From RGIG3135 sp964477115 (GTDB lineage: Bacteria; Actinomycetota; Coriobacteriia; Coriobacteriales; Eggerthellaceae), in NCBI GenBank assembly GCA_964477115.1, contig CAYZCY010000003.1:1-64000 (forward strand): a stretch of DNA of 64,000 nt. The letters run 5' to 3'. Position numbers and translations under genes: made by a program. The notes beneath the pieces were generated by a model that saw nothing but the letters and a program-made list of their open reading frames with translations, made no database searches and was not told the origin of the DNA. Each line of letters begins with the position of its first letter. Position 1 is the first letter of the stretch. Below, piece after piece: positions 9,659 to 19,419 of the stretch.

Positions 9659-10516
9659 CTATGACTTCGCAATCTCCATGGCAATGTCGTAGGCGTCGTT
9701 TCTCGCGATGCCGAAATCAGCTGCGAGCCTCTTGGCGACTTCCTTGGTACGCATGCCCGATTTGAGCAGCTCCGTCGCCGCTCGCCGCGCCGCATCCATT
9801 GCGTCAGCTTCGGCAAGGCTATCTTCTTCGGCATTCGGACCGTCGATCACCAAAACGATCTCCCCTTTGATGCCGCCTTGATCGGCGCGCAGAGCAAAAA
9901 ACTCGCGCAGCTCCTCGGCGCTTCCGCAAGCAACTTCCTCGTGGAGCTTCGTAAGCTCGCGGCACACCGTCACCTGTCGCAAGGGGAGAACCTCGGCGAT
10001 GGAGCCAAGTGCTGCAAGCAGCCTGTTGGGGCTTTCGTAGAAGATGAGCGCTGCATCGAGAGTTTTGAGCTTCGCCAGCACCGCATGCTGCTCCGCTCTC
10101 TTACGCGGAAAGAAGCCTCCGAAGAAAAACGTCGCCTTCGTGCTTCCACTGGCAACGTAAGCCGTCGACAGCGCAGTTGGCCCGGGCAAAACCTCGACCA
10201 CCGCACCCGCTTCGCGCGCAGCCGCAACCAAGCGAAGGCCAGGATCGGACACTCCCGGCATCCCTGCATCGGAACAGTAGGCAATGACCTCGCCCGCCAA
10301 AACGCGATCGATGATGCCCGCAGCACGAGATGACATTGTGGCCTCATCCAGACGTTCGATCCGTTTTTCCACGCCGAAGGCAGCCAGAAGCTTCCCTGTC
10401 ACGCGCGTGTCTTCCGCACATACCGCATCGGCCTGGCGCAGAGCATCCAAGGCTCGTGCGGGCATGTCGCCCAGATTTCCAATGGGAGTAGGGCAGATGA
10501 CAAGCCTTCCGCTCAT
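9659..10516 (-). CDS. rsmI: 16S rRNA (cytidine(1402)-2'-O)-methyltransferase RsmI
   Basis: SAM-dependent ribosomal RNA 2'-O-methyltransferase of the tetrapyrrole-methylase fold. Family motifs are complete: CPTPIGNLGDMPARAL at the N-terminus, CSDAGMPGVSDPGL (position of SDAGTP), LPGPTALSTAYVASG, GGFFPRK, and a C-terminal helical region ending in a small HTH-like segment (RTKEVAKRLAADFGI). The start is uncertain: MSGRLVICPT at 10516 gives 285 residues, the normal length, but its GGGAGGGG lies only 1-2 bases away; ATG at 10552 (MKAAKTYEAREG) would add 12 residues. Confidence 0.93.
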   Translation of the reverse strand: MSGRLVICPTPIGNLGDMPARALDALRQADAVCAEDTRVTGKLLAAFGVEKRIERLDEATMSSRAAGIIDRVLAGEVIAYCSDAGMPGVSDPGLRLVAAAREAGAVVEVLPGPTALSTAYVASGSTKATFFFGGFFPRKRAEQHAVLAKLKTLDAALIFYESPNRLLAALGSIAEVLPLRQVTVCRELTKLHEEVACGSAEELREFFALRADQGGIKGEIVLVIDGPNAEEDSLAEADAMDAARRAATELLKSGMRTKEVAKRLAADFGIARNDAYDIAMEIAKS

Positions 10517-10680
10517 CCCCTCCCTTGCCTCATATGTTTTCGCAGCCTTCATGCCTCGATTATACGGCATGTGAAAGCGGCGGCGGCAAGCCGATACGGC
10601 CCACCGCCTCAAATCATGGGTTTCAGCAAAGCGAGTGCTTGCTAAGTAAATATTTGCAACGGATGTTTACGGACGGATGC

Positions 10681-11478
10681 TTACGGACGGATGCCGAAGT
10701 ACTTGGACAGGCCCTCGAGGCGTTCCTCTTCGTTGGCGAACTCAATACGCGACTTGTTGCCGTCATCACGGATGGTGAGCACGTAGTCCATGAGGGCATA
10801 GTGGCCCTTCTCGGTGCGAAGGTTGCACACCAGATGATCACGGAACAGCAGGCCGGGCTGGGCAAAGCCCACGTTGAGAGCGTTGAAGTCGATGTCCTCG
10901 ACAACGACGACGCACAGCTCAAGCTCGGTTTGCTTGCGCTCGGGAACACCATCATCGAAAAAGTCATGGGCGCTGCGGGTAACGCGATCGATGGCCCACC
11001 AAGACTCGTCAATCTTGCGCGGCGTATAAAGCTCACCGCGAACGTTCTGCTCTTCGCCATCGACCAAACGCAGAGCGCCGGAGGGCATAGGGCCGCCGAA
11101 ACCGATGTCGAGGGTGTAGTCGCAGCCGTCGAGCGCCACCAGCATGCCGCGATGGTTGATGGGCATGCGACCGTCACGACCGCGCACCGCACGGCACAAA
11201 ACGGGACGAACATCAAAGCCCAGGCCCGCGAGCAGGGCCTCGAAGAGCTTGTTTACCTCGAAGCAATAGCCGCCACGGTGACGAATAACGATCTTTTCGT
11301 ACAAATCCTCCAGCTTAAGCGACGGCACAAGTTCGTGAATATGGACGTCATAGGTTTCGAAAGGCACGCTCTTCTGATGGCAGAACACCAGCTCATCAAG
11401 CGTTTCCTTGTCATGTTTAGGCTCACCCTCAAAGCCGATGCGTTCCAAGTACGCCTTCACCTGAGCGTTGTCGAGCAT
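10681..11478 (-). CDS. arylamine N-acetyltransferase
   Basis: Transfers acetyl from acetyl-CoA to arylamines or hydrazines; in bacteria physiological substrates vary and some members act in secondary metabolism. The catalytic Cys-His-Asp triad is visible: RGGYCFE (Cys near residue 69), INHRGML (His) and LDIGFGGP (Asp). At 265 residues the length is typical. ATG at 11478 follows AGGGGG. It is divergent from the activase-like gene across a 250-base AT-rich spacer, so the two may share a control region. Confidence 0.92.
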   Translation of the reverse strand: MLDNAQVKAYLERIGFEGEPKHDKETLDELVFCHQKSVPFETYDVHIHELVPSLKLEDLYEKIVIRHRGGYCFEVNKLFEALLAGLGFDVRPVLCRAVRGRDGRMPINHRGMLVALDGCDYTLDIGFGGPMPSGALRLVDGEEQNVRGELYTPRKIDESWWAIDRVTRSAHDFFDDGVPERKQTELELCVVVVEDIDFNALNVGFAQPGLLFRDHLVCNLRTEKGHYALMDYVLTIRDDGNKSRIEFANEEERLEGLSKYFGIRP

Positions 11479-11728
11479 AACAAACCCCCTAAAACTCACC
11501 ACTGCGCAAATATGCGGCAATTATCCCACACAAATTCCCACCTTGCGAAGCTGCTATGGCGCTTCGCACACCCAAACTTTCCGGGTTTTCCACACTTTCC
11601 GAACTTCCCTCCATCATCAAATGACATACAAATTATTCAACAAACTGTATTATTTGCCTAAAGAAATAAAACAAGCTGTTCAATACAATTATTACTTGCG
11701 AACCAAAGAGCCGTGAGCAGGAGACCTC
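11479..11728. promoter_or_regulatory. AT-rich divergent control region (NAT / activase)
   Basis: A 250-base spacer between divergent genes; bases 11620-11695 are markedly AT-rich against the GC-rich neighbours. It contains imperfect repeats of the form ATTCAACAAACTGTATTATTTGC and TTCAATACAATTATTACTTGC (about 11635-11657 and 11680-11699) that could be operator or promoter elements. No well-spaced -35/-10 pair stands out. Control by the TetR regulator at 16228 is an inference. Confidence 0.4.
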
Positions 11729-14700
11729 ATGACATCCGAACAAAGCAGCAAGGCAGTCCATCTTCACATTGGCCTCGACGTAGGATCCACCACGGCCAAG
11801 ATCGCCGCTGTTGACGCATCAAGCAAAAAACTCGTCTTCTCAGCTTACGAAAGGCATAATGCCCGCCAGGCAGAATGCGCCGCACGCCTGTTGGGGTCAC
11901 TCAACGATGCCTTTCCCGGGGCAGCCTTCTCGGCCATGGTTACCGGATCGGGCGGCACCACCATCTCCCGCCTGACCAACATACCCTACATCCAGGAGGT
12001 AGTGGCCAACTCGATCGCCATCGACGCCCTTCACCCGCAAACTCGTTGCGCCATCGAACTTGGCGGCCAGGATGCGAAAATGATCTTCTTCGCCGACCAG
12101 GAGAAAACAGGGCAGCATACCGTGGCCGACATGCGCATGAACGGCTCTTGCGCAGGAGGCACCGGCGCCTTCCTTGACGAGGTGGCCACCGTTCTCAACA
12201 TCAGCCCCACCCAGCTCAATGACCTGGCATCTCGCGGCAGTGCCCTGCACAGCATATCGGGTCGCTGCGGAGTGTATGCGAAGACAGACATCCAACCTCT
12301 GCTCAACCAAGGCGTACCCAAGGAAGACCTCGCCCTTTCAACCCTGCACGCCATCGCAAAGCAAACCATCGGCGGTTTAGCACAGGGCATCGAGATAGAG
12401 CCACCCGTCATCTTCGAAGGCGGCCCGCTCACCTTCAACCCCAAGCTGATCGAGGTGTTCGCAGAACGCCTCAACCTGAAGCCAGAAGAGATTATCGTAC
12501 CCGAACATCCCGAAACCATCGTGGCTCTAGGCGCTGCGTTCGGCGTTGACGCCTTCCCCACCCAAAACTCCAAACGCCTAAACCTCGCGCAGGCGATCGA
12601 AACTCTGAGCCGCTACGACACCGCAGCAGACACTCTCGCCGTAACCGCTGCACCGCTTTTTGCTACGCCAGAGGAGCGAGAGGCCTTTACGGCACGACAC
12701 GCAAAGCCCGTCTTGAAGACGCTCGAGCTTTCCCCGGGAGACACGCTGCGCGTCTACCTGGGGCTCGACTCCGGAAGCACCACCACCAAAATGGTGCTCC
12801 TCGACGAAGACGGCCAGGTAATCGACTACAACTACGCCTCCAACGAGGGCGAACCCCTCGACGTCGCGAAGCGAGAGCTCATCGACTTGCGCGATAAGTA
12901 TCGCGCCATGGGGGTAAAGCTTGAGGTGCTCGGAGCCGGCTCGACAGGATACGGCGAGCTCATGTTTGCCCAAGCCTTCGGCTGCGACTACCACGTGGTC
13001 GAGACCGTCGCTCACGCCCACGCCGCGCAGAAGCTGGTACCCGAAGTGAGCTTCGTGCTCGACATAGGCGGCCAGGACATGAAGGCCATCTGGATGGACG
13101 ACGGCATCATCACCGACATCCTCATGAACGAGGCCTGCTCGAGCGGCTGCGGGTCCTTCCTCCAAAACTTTGCGAGCACCTTGAACATCCCGCTCGACGG
13201 CATTGCCGAAGCCGCCTTCGCGTCCCTTTCCCCCGCCGTTTTGGGAAGCCGCTGCACCGTGTTCATGAACTCGAGCATCGTCACCGAACAGCGCAACGGC
13301 AAAACACCCGAAGACATCATGGCCGGGTTGTGCTCGTCTATTGTGGAGAACGTATTCACCAAGGTCATCCGCGCGCGAAACCTCGATCAACTCGGAGACG
13401 CAATCGTGGTGCAGGGAGGAACCTTCGCCAACGACGCCGTCTTGCGGGCCTTTGAGCTATACGTGGGCAAAGAGGTAACCCGCGCACCCTACCCCGGCCT
13501 CATGGGAGCCATAGGCGTTGCGCTTCTCGCCAAGGACAGAACGGCGGAGAAGGTAAGCGCCCCTCAACCGAAAAGCTCCTTTATAGGCTTTGACGCCCTC
13601 GATGACTTTGACTACACGCAGACCACCAACCTCATCTGCAACTTCTGCGCAAACCACTGCAATCGAACCCTCATCACCTTCGCCAACGGAAGCACCTGGG
13701 TCACGGGAGGACGCTGCCCGAAGGGTGATGTAGTAGGAGACCTTCACGATGCCGATGTGCGCGAAAAGGTAAGAGCTGCCGGCAAGCGCATGGAAGCCAA
13801 GCCAAACCTGTTTAACGAACGGGAGCGCCTGCTTTTCCACGCATGGCCGCACAAACAGGTGCTGCCAAAGAACTCCACCACCATCGGCCTGCCGCGTGTA
13901 CTCGCCATGTGGGACACTGCGCCGTTTTGGCGCACCTTCTTCGAGTCTCTCGGCTTCAAGGTTCTGTTCTCGCACCCCAGCACGCGTGAAATGTACGAAA
14001 ACGGCCTCTCCGCCGTGACTTCGGACACCATCTGCTTTCCCGCCAAGCTGGTTCACGGACATGTGCGCGATCTCGCAAAACGCAAGGTCGATCGCGTTTT
14101 CATGCCCATCATCACCACGGTGAAGCCCGAGGCAACAGCCCCGACCGCAGAGTCAATGTGCGCCGTGGTTAAAGGCTACCCCATGGTAATGCGCAGTTCG
14201 GACAACCCGCACGAGCGATTCGGAATCACCTTTGATACGCCTCTGTTCCACTGGTACACCGACAAAGACCGCGACAAGCAGCTCTCCAAATACATGCAAG
14301 ACACCTTCGGCATCGCCCCCGAGCACACCGCTCTCGCCATTGCCGAAGCGGACAAGGGACAGCTTAGCTTCCGCAAGGAGCTGCTTGAGCGGGGAGCAAG
14401 CGTCATCGAGCAAGCCGAGGCCGAAGGCGAGTTCGCCGTGGTTCTGGCCTCGCGCCCCTACCACAACGACGCTCTGGTCAACCATGACCTCCCCCGCATC
14501 TTTGCAGAGCAGGGGGTCGCCGTCATCCCCGTTGACGCCGTGCCGGGCTTTACCGACGTTGACCTCAGCAAGAGCCTGCTGAGCATTGGCAACAATTACC
14601 ACGCGCGCATGCTGTCGGGCGCCGTGCTCGCCGCGGAAAACCCCCATCTGGAATATGCCCAAATCGTAAGCTTCGGCTGTGGCCACGACGCCTACCTCTC

Positions 14701-16216
14701 GGACGAGATCGTGCGACTCATGCACGACATCAGCAACAGCACGCCCCTTATTCTCAAGGTGGACGAAAGTTCCATCGAGGGCCCGCTGCGCATTCGCGTG
14801 AGATCCTTCATCGAAACCGTAGCCACCAAGCGCCGACTTGGGCAGAAGGTCGAACCCAAGAAGCTGACTGACCCCTATCCGGTCAAGTTTGAGAAAAAGG
14901 ACGCGGAAACGAAAACCGTCCTCATCCCCAACACCTCGCACGCCTTCTCGCGCATGATGGCCGCCGTTTTCTCCAAGCAAGGCATCAAGGCGGAGCCTTT
15001 GCCCGTAGGCCGTGAAGAGGCCATTCGTCTCGGCAAGAAGTACGTGCACAACGATATCTGCTTCCCAGCTCAAATTGTTATCGGCGAAGCGCTGGAGGCT
15101 CTGCTCAGCGGGAAGTACGATCCCGACAACACCGCCATCGGCATGGCCAAATACGTTGGCGACTGTCGTCTGACCCACTACACGGCCCTGCTGCGCAAGG
15201 CCCTTGACGATGCGGGATTTGCCAAGGTTCCCATCATCACCAACGATGACGTAGACGAGCACAACGTGCACCCCGGATTCAAGATGAACCTGCTCTCAGC
15301 GATGCGCATCGCCTTCGCCCTGCCCATGATTGACGTGCTTGAAGAGCTTCTGCGCAAGATTCGCCCCTACGAGAAAGTGGTCGGCGCCGCAAACGCAGCG
15401 TTCGAGACGGCGATGGACAAGCTCATCTCCGGCATTGAATCTGGCGGTATTCAAGGAATGACGCGCGCCTTCAGGAAGTCCATCAACATCATGAAGGATG
15501 TCGCGTACGATCGCAGCAAGCCGCGCCCCACCGTCCTCATCGTAGGCGAATACCTTCTCAACTTCCACCCAGGCGCCAACCACGACATCGAAGACTACCT
15601 CGAGAGAAACGGCTTTGAGATCATCGAGGCGCGCATGACCGATGTCATCCGCAAGACCTACTTCTACCGCAATGCCCAGAACAAGGAATTTGGAATTCAC
15701 AAGCCGCTTTCCTACAAGGCCACCTATGCCATCGACGACAAGTTCTTCGATCTGGCGCACAGCAACTGCGATCGCATCGCGTCGGAGCATCCGCTGTACG
15801 AACCCGCATGTCGTATGCAAGATCTCGTCAAGGCTTCGGATGATATCGTTCACCACACCTTCGACGCCGGCGAGGGAGTCCTCATTCCGGGAGAGATCCT
15901 GCACCACGCAAAACGCGGCTGCCGCACCTTCGTCATACTGCAACCCTTTGGATGCCTTCCCAATCACGTTGTGGGACGAGGCATCGTGAAGGACCTCAAA
16001 TCGCGTTACCCCGATGCGCAAATTCTTCCGCTCGACTACGACCCCGACCTCAGCTTTGCGAACGTTGAAAACCGCCTGCAGATGCTCATCATGAATGCAC
16101 GCGCGCACGTAGGGGAGCACATCGACGATGCTGTCGATGCGGTCAAAGATGCCTTTAAGCTTACGGAGGAAGACCGTGAACTCACAGGCGCCAGAAAGAC
16201 CTGCGTCTCAGCTTAA
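11729..16216 (+). CDS. giant 2-hydroxyacyl-CoA dehydratase activase-like protein (two BadF/BadG ATPase domains plus dehydratase-like domains)
   Basis: A 1495-residue protein with two tandem ASKHA-fold ATPase domains of the BadF/BadG/BcrA/HgdC type: domain 1 from GLDVGSTTAKIAAVD (about residue 14) with the cluster-binding loop GSCAGGTGAF; domain 2 from LGLDSGSTTTKMVLL (about 345) with ACSSGCGSFLQ. HgdC-type activases hold a [4Fe-4S] cluster between two subunits and use ATP to push an electron into a dehydratase; here both half-sites are in one chain. NFCANHCNRT (about 638) is a further cysteine motif, followed by a DUF2229-like region and a C-terminal domain resembling 2-hydroxyglutaryl-CoA dehydratase D-components (FGCLPNHVVGRG). 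The fused architecture is known in anaerobes but its substrate is unclear. Start ATG follows AGGAG. Confidence 0.88.
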   Translation: MTSEQSSKAVHLHIGLDVGSTTAKIAAVDASSKKLVFSAYERHNARQAECAARLLGSLNDAFPGAAFSAMVTGSGGTTISRLTNIPYIQEVVANSIAIDALHPQTRCAIELGGQDAKMIFFADQEKTGQHTVADMRMNGSCAGGTGAFLDEVATVLNISPTQLNDLASRGSALHSISGRCGVYAKTDIQPLLNQGVPKEDLALSTLHAIAKQTIGGLAQGIEIEPPVIFEGGPLTFNPKLIEVFAERLNLKPEEIIVPEHPETIVALGAAFGVDAFPTQNSKRLNLAQAIETLSRYDTAADTLAVTAAPLFATPEEREAFTARHAKPVLKTLELSPGDTLRVYLGLDSGSTTTKMVLLDEDGQVIDYNYASNEGEPLDVAKRELIDLRDKYRAMGVKLEVLGAGSTGYGELMFAQAFGCDYHVVETVAHAHAAQKLVPEVSFVLDIGGQDMKAIWMDDGIITDILMNEACSSGCGSFLQNFASTLNIPLDGIAEAAFASLSPAVLGSRCTVFMNSSIVTEQRNGKTPEDIMAGLCSSIVENVFTKVIRARNLDQLGDAIVVQGGTFANDAVLRAFELYVGKEVTRAPYPGLMGAIGVALLAKDRTAEKVSAPQPKSSFIGFDALDDFDYTQTTNLICNFCANHCNRTLITFANGSTWVTGGRCPKGDVVGDLHDADVREKVRAAGKRMEAKPNLFNERERLLFHAWPHKQVLPKNSTTIGLPRVLAMWDTAPFWRTFFESLGFKVLFSHPSTREMYENGLSAVTSDTICFPAKLVHGHVRDLAKRKVDRVFMPIITTVKPEATAPTAESMCAVVKGYPMVMRSSDNPHERFGITFDTPLFHWYTDKDRDKQLSKYMQDTFGIAPEHTALAIAEADKGQLSFRKELLERGASVIEQAEAEGEFAVVLASRPYHNDALVNHDLPRIFAEQGVAVIPVDAVPGFTDVDLSKSLLSIGNNYHARMLSGAVLAAENPHLEYAQIVSFGCGHDAYLSDEIVRLMHDISNSTPLILKVDESSIEGPLRIRVRSFIETVATKRRLGQKVEPKKLTDPYPVKFEKKDAETKTVLIPNTSHAFSRMMAAVFSKQGIKAEPLPVGREEAIRLGKKYVHNDICFPAQIVIGEALEALLSGKYDPDNTAIGMAKYVGDCRLTHYTALLRKALDDAGFAKVPIITNDDVDEHNVHPGFKMNLLSAMRIAFALPMIDVLEELLRKIRPYEKVVGAANAAFETAMDKLISGIESGGIQGMTRAFRKSINIMKDVAYDRSKPRPTVLIVGEYLLNFHPGANHDIEDYLERNGFEIIEARMTDVIRKTYFYRNAQNKEFGIHKPLSYKATYAIDDKFFDLAHSNCDRIASEHPLYEPACRMQDLVKASDDIVHHTFDAGEGVLIPGEILHHAKRGCRTFVILQPFGCLPNHVVGRGIVKDLKSRYPDAQILPLDYDPDLSFANVENRLQMLIMNARAHVGEHIDDAVDAVKDAFKLTEEDRELTGARKTCVSA

Positions 16217-16227
16217 GGAGAACACAA

Positions 16228-16872
16228 ATGGGAAGACCACGAAAAGAGTCCGCTCAGGCAAATGCAAAGCAGCGCATTGGCGAGGCATTCTGGAAGCTCC
16301 TTGAGGAACATGAAATCAGGGAGATCACCGTAGGGATGATCGTAGCCGAAGCGAAATGCAACCGAGGAACTTTTTACTATCACTTCCAGAGCCTTGAGGA
16401 TCTCGTCGAGTCGCTTCTCTCTACCGAAGTCTTAAGAACCCGCCTGATTAGCGAGTCTTTATTCAAAATGGGCACAGACGACAGCTACAACATCTTTGAC
16501 GACCTCGACCCCCTTTTGATCAAGAGGCTGGCTCTCACCGTAGATCGCGTAGGCTTTGGCGTTGCCTACGGGAGAATCCGCGAAGCGGCGCTCAAGGTTT
16601 GGCGTTACCTTCTCAACCCTGAAGCCGGCGACATCTCACCCGCTGCAGAGGCTTTCATCGATTATTACATCGGCGGAGTTCTCTGCATGCTGATGGCGCA
16701 ACCTCCCGCTATCACAAACACCAAAGCGTTCGGAGGGGATCAACCCGTACCTTCCTCGCTCATCGAATTCAGCAGAATGAACTTTCGGTTCATGCTCGGC
16801 GAAATCTGCTCGGCAGAGGGCATTTCTCCTGAAACCGTCCTTGAGAGAGCGCGGAGTATAGACTCGCTCTGA
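16228..16872 (+). CDS. TetR/AcrR family transcriptional regulator
   Basis: 214 residues with an N-terminal TetR-type helix-turn-helix (about residues 10-60: ITVGMIVAEAKCNRGTFYYH, then FQSLEDLVESLL) and a divergent helical ligand-binding C-terminus. It begins 11 bases after the activase-like gene behind AAGGAGAACACAA, so the two are surely co-transcribed. Regulators placed this way often control their own operon, in which case the AT-rich region before 11729 would hold the operator (inference). The ligand is unknown. Confidence 0.88.
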   Translation: MGRPRKESAQANAKQRIGEAFWKLLEEHEIREITVGMIVAEAKCNRGTFYYHFQSLEDLVESLLSTEVLRTRLISESLFKMGTDDSYNIFDDLDPLLIKRLALTVDRVGFGVAYGRIREAALKVWRYLLNPEAGDISPAAEAFIDYYIGGVLCMLMAQPPAITNTKAFGGDQPVPSSLIEFSRMNFRFMLGEICSAEGISPETVLERARSIDSL

Positions 16873-16970
16873 AAAACCGCAACGACTGGCGAACACGAGG
16901 CATGCCACCTGCAAGCAGGTTTTATAATGGGCTCATTCACCTTGGGTTTTAGTCCTGGGAAAGGAAGCTC

Positions 16971-18143
16971 ATGGCGCCTAGAAACAGCAACCTTCGACAA
17001 GAAACACAGGTCAGCCGGCGCGCATGCGCGCAAGCCAATCCGCGGCAACAGGCAAGAGAAACGCAAAAGCGTGCGCAAGTCGACACTCAGGACAACTCGT
17101 CGATTAGCGGGCAATACGGCACCGTAGCACCCGCACGCGCCCAGCAGAAGAAGGAAGGCAACCGCGCAGCGAAGGCCATTGGCGCCGCCATTGTGGCCAT
17201 AGCGCTTCTTGCAGCGGCGGGTTTCGTGATCAGCTCCCATTTCAGCAACTTCAGTCTGTTTGGGCAAAACACTTATCGCGTGGTGCTAAGCGAAGATCGC
17301 GTCAACTCCGATCTCAACGCGGCAAACCTCACCCTTCCCGATCTTTCCGGCTACCAGTACGTCAGCACCGCATCGGTCACCGGACCTAAGTACGACGACC
17401 TCGTCATAGGCGATGTCGAGGAAGGCGCCGACGGAACCGCTACGCGCAAGGTGACGGGCACCGCCCAATACACCAACAAAAGCCTCAAGGTCAGCATTCC
17501 CATTAGCACCACCTACACCTATCTCCCCAACAGCGAAACCTGGGAAATGGGAGAAATCGTACAGGAAGACGCCGTGGTGAAGCCTTTGACCGCACCTTCG
17601 ACCTCGTACTTCACCAGCGGGCTGTCTGCGCTTCTTGACGCTTACAGCCCCGGTATGGCAGCCAAATATGAAGGCGCCCAAAACGATGCCAAATCCGAGC
17701 TGACCGAAGAGGGCGGCAAGCTCTACGTTTCGCTCATGAAGGTCGACGACCGCACAACGTACACCTGCGACCTTGAGATCGACGTTGTATGGGAAGACGG
17801 CAAAGGCTGGGTGGCCTCCATTGTGTCTGCAGACGAGGACAAAACCACCGAAGCCAAGCCTCCCGCCTCCTTGAAGTGCAGCAGCGGTGATACCGTCACG
17901 GTTTCCGGCGTAGTTTCGGGTACTGCAGGATCCAGGCTGACGCTTAACTTAGATCAGGAAACCGAGCTCACCATTGACGGCAATCGCTTCGACACCAAAA
18001 CCTTGAGCCTGCTCGTCAAGATAGACGATGGCGGCGCCAGCATCCTCAACAAGCACGTAAGCGTTACCGGTACGATTTCACAAGACTTGGCAACACAAAG
18101 CTCTCCCGCGGGCATAGCCGCCGCATCGATCGACGTTGGATAG
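16971..18143 (+). CDS. membrane-anchored protein of unknown function
   Basis: Unrecognised. About 65 basic, Gln/Arg-rich cytoplasmic residues (MAPRNSNLRQETQVSRRA...) precede a single transmembrane segment (AAIVAIALLAAAGFVISSHF, about 68-90), then a ~300-residue extracytoplasmic part rich in Thr/Ser/Asp and predicted beta strands, with one Cys-bearing CSSGDTVTVSGVV region. ATG at 16971 follows GGGAAAGGAAG. It stands alone, ends before a shared hairpin, and its topology is that of a type II membrane protein. A secreted-side binding or envelope role is a guess. Confidence 0.75.
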   Translation: MAPRNSNLRQETQVSRRACAQANPRQQARETQKRAQVDTQDNSSISGQYGTVAPARAQQKKEGNRAAKAIGAAIVAIALLAAAGFVISSHFSNFSLFGQNTYRVVLSEDRVNSDLNAANLTLPDLSGYQYVSTASVTGPKYDDLVIGDVEEGADGTATRKVTGTAQYTNKSLKVSIPISTTYTYLPNSETWEMGEIVQEDAVVKPLTAPSTSYFTSGLSALLDAYSPGMAAKYEGAQNDAKSELTEEGGKLYVSLMKVDDRTTYTCDLEIDVVWEDGKGWVASIVSADEDKTTEAKPPASLKCSSGDTVTVSGVVSGTAGSRLTLNLDQETELTIDGNRFDTKTLSLLVKIDDGGASILNKHVSVTGTISQDLATQSSPAGIAAASIDVG

Positions 18144-18180
18144 AGCCGGCCGATAGCGCCACCTTCTACAAACGCACAAA

Positions 18181-18240
18181 GCCCCCTCTTCGTCACCGCG
18201 CTCAAGAGCGATGCCTGAAGCGCAGCAACGAAGAAGGGGC
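18181..18240. terminator. shared hairpin between convergent genes
   Basis: Arms 18181-18193 and 18228-18240 match at 12 of 13 positions (GCCCCCTCTTCGT against ACGAAGAAGGGGC) with a 34-base loop that can pair internally through GCGCT/AGCGC. It lies between the convergent ends at 18143 and 18263. No strong U-tract, so efficiency is uncertain. Confidence 0.6.
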
Positions 18241-18262
18241 CAGCAGCCTAAGCAAAAAAGCC

Positions 18263-19300
18263 TTAGACCATCGGGTTTTGCGGTGGAGCCTGCTGATAAC
18301 GCGATGCCGCCCAGGCTTCATTGGTCCACTCGGGCGCGTAGCGCGCGATCCAATGACCCATGGCACGCATGGTCACCATGATGGCAACAGCCGTGGCGGC
18401 AAAAGCGATGATGTAGGCGAGCAGGACGAGCAGGACGCTCACCAGAGTCAAAAGACCTGCAACGATGCCGCCAGCCGAGCCACCATCTATCATCAAGGTT
18501 GCGCCAGCACCGGTACCTGCAACCAAAAGCGAAACCACCACGACCGCAGCGGAGGCAATAAGCCCGGCAAGCAGCGACGGAACCACAGCCGCACACAGAA
18601 GCGACTTCCAATCGCGCTGCATGACCCGCCAAATCAGCTGGATCTTGAAGCCTTCACCTAGCTGCTGCAGCATACCCATGCGCATGTAGGCCAGATACTG
18701 ATACATGCTTGCGCCAAAGGCTAAAACTATTGCGGCGATCCAACCCAGCAGCGGGACGAGAGCGAGCAAACCTGCTGCCAGACCGACCGCCAAGCCAACA
18801 ACCAAAGAGATAAGAAAGCCGTAGAAGCCGGTCTCGAAGTTCTGTCCGTTAACGACCTTTTTGGGCATCGGAGTCCTTGCGCCGAAGGGAACCTCGCGCG
18901 ACCAGTTGATCGCATAGCCTGTCACAACGAAATTCAAAATGGGCACGCAACCAAGAAGGCCGAGGAATGCCATTTTCTTGCCAACGCCCTGCTGACCCTT
19001 GATGTCATCAAGCGCCGCAGACACGCAGCCCTTTGCGTATACGGGTTGCGACTGGAATCCACCCTGCGGCGCACCCTGACCGCAGTTCTGAGGGGCGCCT
19101 TGAGGCTGGAATCCGCCTTGAGGAGCATCCTGGGGCATTTGCGGCTGGGCAAAGGGCTGCTGCCCACCAGCTGACGCCTGCTGAGTACCCGTCGCATAAG
19201 GCTGCTGCGGCTGGGTCGCGGGCTTAGACTGGCGCGTTCCGCAGTTGGGGCAAAATGATGCGCCGTCGGGAATGGAGAAACCACATTCAGTACAGTTCAT
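18263..19300 (-). CDS. zinc-ribbon protein with Gln/Pro linker and DUF4013-like membrane domain
   Basis: Starts with a CxxC...CxxC zinc ribbon (CTECGFSIPDGASFCPNCG, residues 3-22), then a ~75-residue linker rich in Gln, Pro, Gly and Ala, then a polytopic membrane region from about residue 105 with the GYAINWSREVPFG and GFYGFLISLVVGLAVG segments seen in DUF4013 proteins. Five or six hydrophobic spans follow to the C-terminus. Function unknown; zinc-ribbon plus disordered linker plus membrane domain recurs at 44952-46229 in this window. ATG 19300 has a GAAAGTGAG upstream. Confidence 0.8.
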   Translation of the reverse strand: MNCTECGFSIPDGASFCPNCGTRQSKPATQPQQPYATGTQQASAGGQQPFAQPQMPQDAPQGGFQPQGAPQNCGQGAPQGGFQSQPVYAKGCVSAALDDIKGQQGVGKKMAFLGLLGCVPILNFVVTGYAINWSREVPFGARTPMPKKVVNGQNFETGFYGFLISLVVGLAVGLAAGLLALVPLLGWIAAIVLAFGASMYQYLAYMRMGMLQQLGEGFKIQLIWRVMQRDWKSLLCAAVVPSLLAGLIASAAVVVVSLLVAGTGAGATLMIDGGSAGGIVAGLLTLVSVLLVLLAYIIAFAATAVAIMVTMRAMGHWIARYAPEWTNEAWAASRYQQAPPQNPMV

Positions 19301-19419
19301 AGCTACTCACTTTCATCGAACATGCTTGATTCCAGTATAGTTCCTCGGCGGACTTCAATCCACAAACCGCGCCGTCACCCCACGCGGTCTCTACGTCTCT
19401 TAGTCCGTAAGCGCGGCCT

